From Alphaproteobacteria bacterium (GTDB lineage: Bacteria; Pseudomonadota; Alphaproteobacteria; UBA828): a stretch of DNA of 35,013 bases. Shown here one piece after another: positions 32,215 through 35,013 of the stretch. Under the pieces are notes generated by a model, which was not told the origin of the DNA, did no database searches, and saw only the letters and a program-made list of their open reading frames with translations. The position numbers and the translations under genes were made by a program. The stretch is taken from the NCBI GenBank assembly GCA_022823305.1, contig JAJDXK010000102.1, positions 1-35,013 on the forward strand, read 5' to 3'. Each line of letters begins with the position of its first letter. Position 1 is the first letter of the stretch.

Positions 32215-33279
32215 CTATTCTCCCTCTCCTCCCCTCGGGGGAGGAGAGGGGCGGGGTGAGGTGGGGGAAGCTCCGCCTTCGCCTTTCTGGCTCTCCAGCA
32301 GTCGCTCGACGATGCGGCGGGCGGCGGCGGCGGGCGCAAGCGTCCCGGCCGTCACCTCGGCCTCCAGCGCCGCCACCGCGGGCGCGAGCCGCGCGTCGGC
32401 GCGGATGGTCGCGATCAGCGTCTCCTCCACCTCGCGCCAGAGCCAGGTTTCGGCCTGGGCGGCGCGCCTCGCCTCCAGCGCGCCGTCGGCCGCCATTGTC
32501 GCCCGGTGGCGCGCCACCGCGTCTGCGATCTCGTCGAGACCCGTGCCTTCGACCGACGAGCAGGCGATGACGCAGGGTGTCCACGGGCCGGCGCCCGCGT
32601 GCAGCATGAGTGCTGCCTCGAAGTCCGCCTTGGCATGGGTCGCGGGGCCTGCGAGCGCGCCGTCGGCCTTGGTGACGACGACGATGTCGGCGCGCTCGAC
32701 CACGCCGCGCTTGATGCCCTGCAGCTCGTCGCCGGCGCCCGGCTGCACCAGCAGCATGAAGAGGTCCACCATGTCGGCGACCGCGGCCTCGGACTGGCCG
32801 ACGCCCACGGTCTCGACCATCACCAGGTCGAAACCCGCCGCCTCGCAGGCGAGCATCACGTCGCGCGTGCGCCGCGCGACGCCGCCCAGCGTGCCGCCCG
32901 CGGGCGTGGCGCGGATGAAGCTCTCCTCACGCCGCGCAAGCTCCGGCATGCGCGTCTTGTCGCCCAGGATCGACCCGCCCGAGCGCGCGCTCGAGGGGTC
33001 GATGGCGAGCACCGCGAGGCGCCGGCCGGCCGCGATCTGGCGCGTGCCGAAGGCCTCGATGAAGGTCGACTTGCCCACCCCCGGCGCGCCCGAGATTCCG
33101 AGGCGCACGGCCCCACCGGCATGGGGCAGCAGGGCCTGGAGCAGATCCTCGGCCGCGGCGCGGTCGTCCTCGCGCGTCGATTCGATCAGGGTGATCGCCG
33201 CCGCCAGCGCCCGCCGGTCGCCCGCGCGGATGGCGTCGGCGGTCGGCGTCCGGCCGGCGCCGGGCGCGCCGCGCGTCAT
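32215..33279 (-). CDS. meaB: MeaB/ArgK family GTPase chaperone
   Basis: G3E-type GTPase of 354 residues that protects and loads adenosylcobalamin in methylmalonyl-CoA mutase. It has the P-loop GAPGVGKST (64-72), DPSSARSGGSILGDKTRM (family marker), VETVGVGQSE and a VTKADG base-recognition segment. The ATG at 33279 overlaps the ABC exporter stop as ATGA. No mutase or epimerase gene lies in the window. The last about 20 residues (SPRPSPPPRGGEGE end) are encoded by a copy of the dispersed palindromic repeat and are not part of the GTPase fold. Some MeaB homologues serve related mutases. Confidence 0.91.
   Translation of the reverse strand: MTRGAPGAGRTPTADAIRAGDRRALAAAITLIESTREDDRAAAEDLLQALLPHAGGAVRLGISGAPGVGKSTFIEAFGTRQIAAGRRLAVLAIDPSSARSGGSILGDKTRMPELARREESFIRATPAGGTLGGVARRTRDVMLACEAAGFDLVMVETVGVGQSEAAVADMVDLFMLLVQPGAGDELQGIKRGVVERADIVVVTKADGALAGPATHAKADFEAALMLHAGAGPWTPCVIACSSVEGTGLDEIADAVARHRATMAADGALEARRAAQAETWLWREVEETLIATIRADARLAPAVAALEAEVTAGTLAPAAAARRIVERLLESQKGEGGASPTSPRPSPPPRGGEGE
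32219..32267 (+). repeat. Dispersed palindromic repeat, copy 2, inside the end of meaB
   Basis: Same orientation and near-identical sequence as 9056-9103, with one extra G in the loop and a G in place of C after the stem. The stem is CCCTCTCCTCCCC (32222-32234) against GGGGAGGAGAGGG (32238-32250). On the minus strand it is read as the C-terminal tail of meaB, with the stop at its edge. Confidence 0.85.
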
Positions 33280-35013
33280 GGCGTGCCCTCCCCGCCCGGC
33301 AGGGGCGTCGTCTCCTCGCCGCCCTCGCCCGCCTCGTCGGCGAGCCGCTGCTCCAGCTCCTCGCGCAGCTCGGCGGTCTCCTGCTGGCGCCACCACATCT
33401 CGGCGTAGCGGCCGTCGCGCACCAGCAGCTCGGCGTGGCGGCCGCGCTCGACGATGCGCCCGCCGTCCAGCACCAGAATCTGGTCGGCGTCGATGACGGT
33501 GGAGAGGCGGTGGGCGATCATCAGCGTGGAGCGGTCGCGGCTCACGTCCCGCAGGCTCGCCTGGATCTCCTTCTCGGTCTGCGAATCGAGGGCCGAGGTG
33601 GCCTCGTCGAAGAGCAGGATACGCGGATTCTTGAGGATCGTGCGCGCGATCGCCACCCGCTGCTTCTCGCCGCCCGAGAGCTTGAGCCCGCGCTCCCCCA
33701 CCATGCTGTCGTAGCCGTCCGGCAGGCCCGCGATGAAGTCGTGGATGTGGGCGAGCCGCGCCGCCTCCTCGACCTCCTCGCGGCCTGCCTCCGGCCGGCC
33801 GTAGGCGATGTTGTAGAAGATGGTGTCGTTGAAGAGCACCGTGTCCTGGGGAACGATGCCGATCGCTGCGCGCAGGCTCTGCTGCTGCACCGCGCGCACG
33901 TCCTGGCCGTCGATCCTGACCGCGCCGGACTCGATGTCGTAGAAGCGGAAGAGGATGCGCGAGATGGTCGACTTGCCGGCGCCGCTCGCGCCGACGATGG
34001 CGGTGGTGGTGCCGGGCGCCACGCTGAACGAGATGCCGTCGAGGATGCGGCGCCGCTCCTCGTAGCGGAATTGCACGTCCTCGAACTCGATGGCGCCGTC
34101 CGTCACCTCGAGCGGCGGGGCGTCGGCGCTGTCCTCGATCTCGCGCTCCACCGAGAGGATGCCGAACATCGCCTCCATGTCGGTGAGCGACTGCTTGATC
34201 TCGCGGTAGACGAAGCCGAGGAAGTTGAGCGGGATGTATAGCTGCAGCAGGTAGGTGTTGACCAGCACGAAGTCGCCGATGGTCATGGTGCCGGCGGCGA
34301 CCTCGTTGCCCGCCATGATGGTGATGCCGGTGAGCCCGATGGCGACGATGATCCCCTGGCCGATGTTGAGCAGCGAGAGGCTGGTCTTGCTCTGCACCGC
34401 GGCGCGCTCGTAGGCTCGGCGCGAGGCGTCGAAGCGGCGCGATTCGTGCGCCTCGTTGCCGAAGTACTTGACCGTCTCGTAGTTGAGCAGGCTGTCGATG
34501 GCCTTGGTGTTGGCCTCGCTGTCGCGCTCGTTCATGCGGCGCCGGTACTTCAGCCGCCACTCGGTGACCGAGAGGGTGAAGGCGATGTAGGCCGCGATGG
34601 TGACGAAGGTCACCGCCGCGTAGGTGATGCCGTAGAGGAACCAGAGGATGCCGCAGACCATGGTGACCTCCACCAGGGTCGGCAGGATGTTGAAGAGCAT
34701 GAAGGTGAGCAGGAACTCGATCCCCTTGATGCCGCGCTCGATGGCGCGGCTGAGCCCGCCCGTGCGCCGCTCGATGTGGAAGCGGAGCGAGAGCCGGTGC
34801 AGGTGGTCGAAGACCTGCAGCGCCACGGTGCGGATCGCGCGCTCGCCGACCTTGGCGAAGACCGCGTCTCTAAGCTCGCCGAAGGCGACCGTGAGCACCC
34901 TGAGCGCGCCGTAGGCCAGCAGGATCGCCACCGGCACCACGATGACCGCGGCCGTGTCGTCGGAGAGGATGTCGACCGCGTCCTTGTAGAGGATCGGGAC
35001 GTAGACGTTCGCC
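33276..35013 (-). CDS. Atm1-type ABC exporter, N-terminus beyond window edge
   Basis: Half-transporter of the ABCB7/HMT1/Atm1 group, probably exporting glutathione-bound compounds or an Fe-S precursor. About 578 residues are visible; the 5' end runs off the right edge (the open frame begins at [13 protein letters not shown], an Atm1-like first helix). The membrane domain has [13 protein letters not shown], the Atm1-group mark. The NBD has Walker [10 protein letters not shown] (near visible residue 341), signature LSGGEKQR, Walker B ILLFDE and switch His in IAHRLST. The C-terminal tail is charged and Gly/Pro-rich. It is coupled to meaB by a 4-base overlap. Confidence 0.92.
   Translation of the reverse strand, partial: ANVYVPILYKDAVDILSDDTAAVIVVPVAILLAYGALRVLTVAFGELRDAVFAKVGERAIRTVALQVFDHLHRLSLRFHIERRTGGLSRAIERGIKGIEFLLTFMLFNILPTLVEVTMVCGILWFLYGITYAAVTFVTIAAYIAFTLSVTEWRLKYRRRMNERDSEANTKAIDSLLNYETVKYFGNEAHESRRFDASRRAYERAAVQSKTSLSLLNIGQGIIVAIGLTGITIMAGNEVAAGTMTIGDFVLVNTYLLQLYIPLNFLGFVYREIKQSLTDMEAMFGILSVEREIEDSADAPPLEVTDGAIEFEDVQFRYEERRRILDGISFSVAPGTTTAIVGASGAGKSTISRILFRFYDIESGAVRIDGQDVRAVQQQSLRAAIGIVPQDTVLFNDTIFYNIAYGRPEAGREEVEEAARLAHIHDFIAGLPDGYDSMVGERGLKLSGGEKQRVAIARTILKNPRILLFDEATSALDSQTEKEIQASLRDVSRDRSTLMIAHRLSTVIDADQILVLDGGRIVERGRHAELLVRDGRYAEMWWRQQETAELREELEQRLADEAGEGGEETTPLPGGEGTP

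Overview
The window is a very GC-rich, densely packed chromosome segment from an alphaproteobacterium. The lineage call rests on gene content: a lipid A/Kdo cluster in alphaproteobacterial order, small alphaproteobacterial families (DUF1244, DUF2244, DUF1636), an Atm1-type exporter, and promoters that look like TTGACA-N16/17-CTAnnn. I recognise no genus. About 38 protein genes were found. There are no rRNA or tRNA genes, no CRISPR array, no insertion sequence, and no gene-free stretch over 300 bases.

Layout, left to right. 1-5703 (minus): pmbA, msbA, a DUF374 acyltransferase, waaA and lpxK (cut by the edge), an envelope/lipid A operon. 5752-8949: msrA, an acyl-CoA dehydrogenase, mobA, and the ubiK/DUF1244 pair. 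9222-11965 (plus): a sugar operon (Gfo/Idh/MocA oxidoreductase, amino-sugar-phosphate isomerase-like protein, ROK kinase). 12032-13678: a Baeyer-Villiger-type monooxygenase. 13689-16591 (minus): a cupin, an aromatic amino acid lyase homologue whose MIO triad reads G-A-G, a lipoprotein and a double-CDGSH Fe-S protein. 16731-20297 (plus): cysteine synthase, AlaX editing protein, mercaptopyruvate sulfurtransferase and an L,D-transpeptidase, facing a small OprI/Lpp-like lipoprotein that could be its substrate. 20850-26248: DUF2244, DUF1636, an alpha/beta hydrolase, an AidB-type dehydrogenase, a divergent SDR and a glutaredoxin-DinB fusion.

26297-28496 (plus) is a three-gene island of visibly lower GC: a DUF6884-type (YaaA-like) protein with an extra N-terminal domain, a GIY-YIG-type nuclease, and a HEPN protein with an R-x4-H motif. 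The genes overlap or nearly touch and sit between two housekeeping genes. This is the best candidate for an undescribed, possibly defensive, system.

28508-32076 (minus) is a four-gene acyl-CoA operon (thiolase, DUF1989 protein, acyl-CoA dehydrogenase, HCCA-isomerase/DsbA-like protein) behind a leader with two direct repeats 32 bases apart. 32215-35013 (minus) holds an Atm1-type ABC exporter (cut by the edge) coupled to meaB. The last ~20 codons of meaB are made of a dispersed palindromic repeat that also occurs at 9056-9103.
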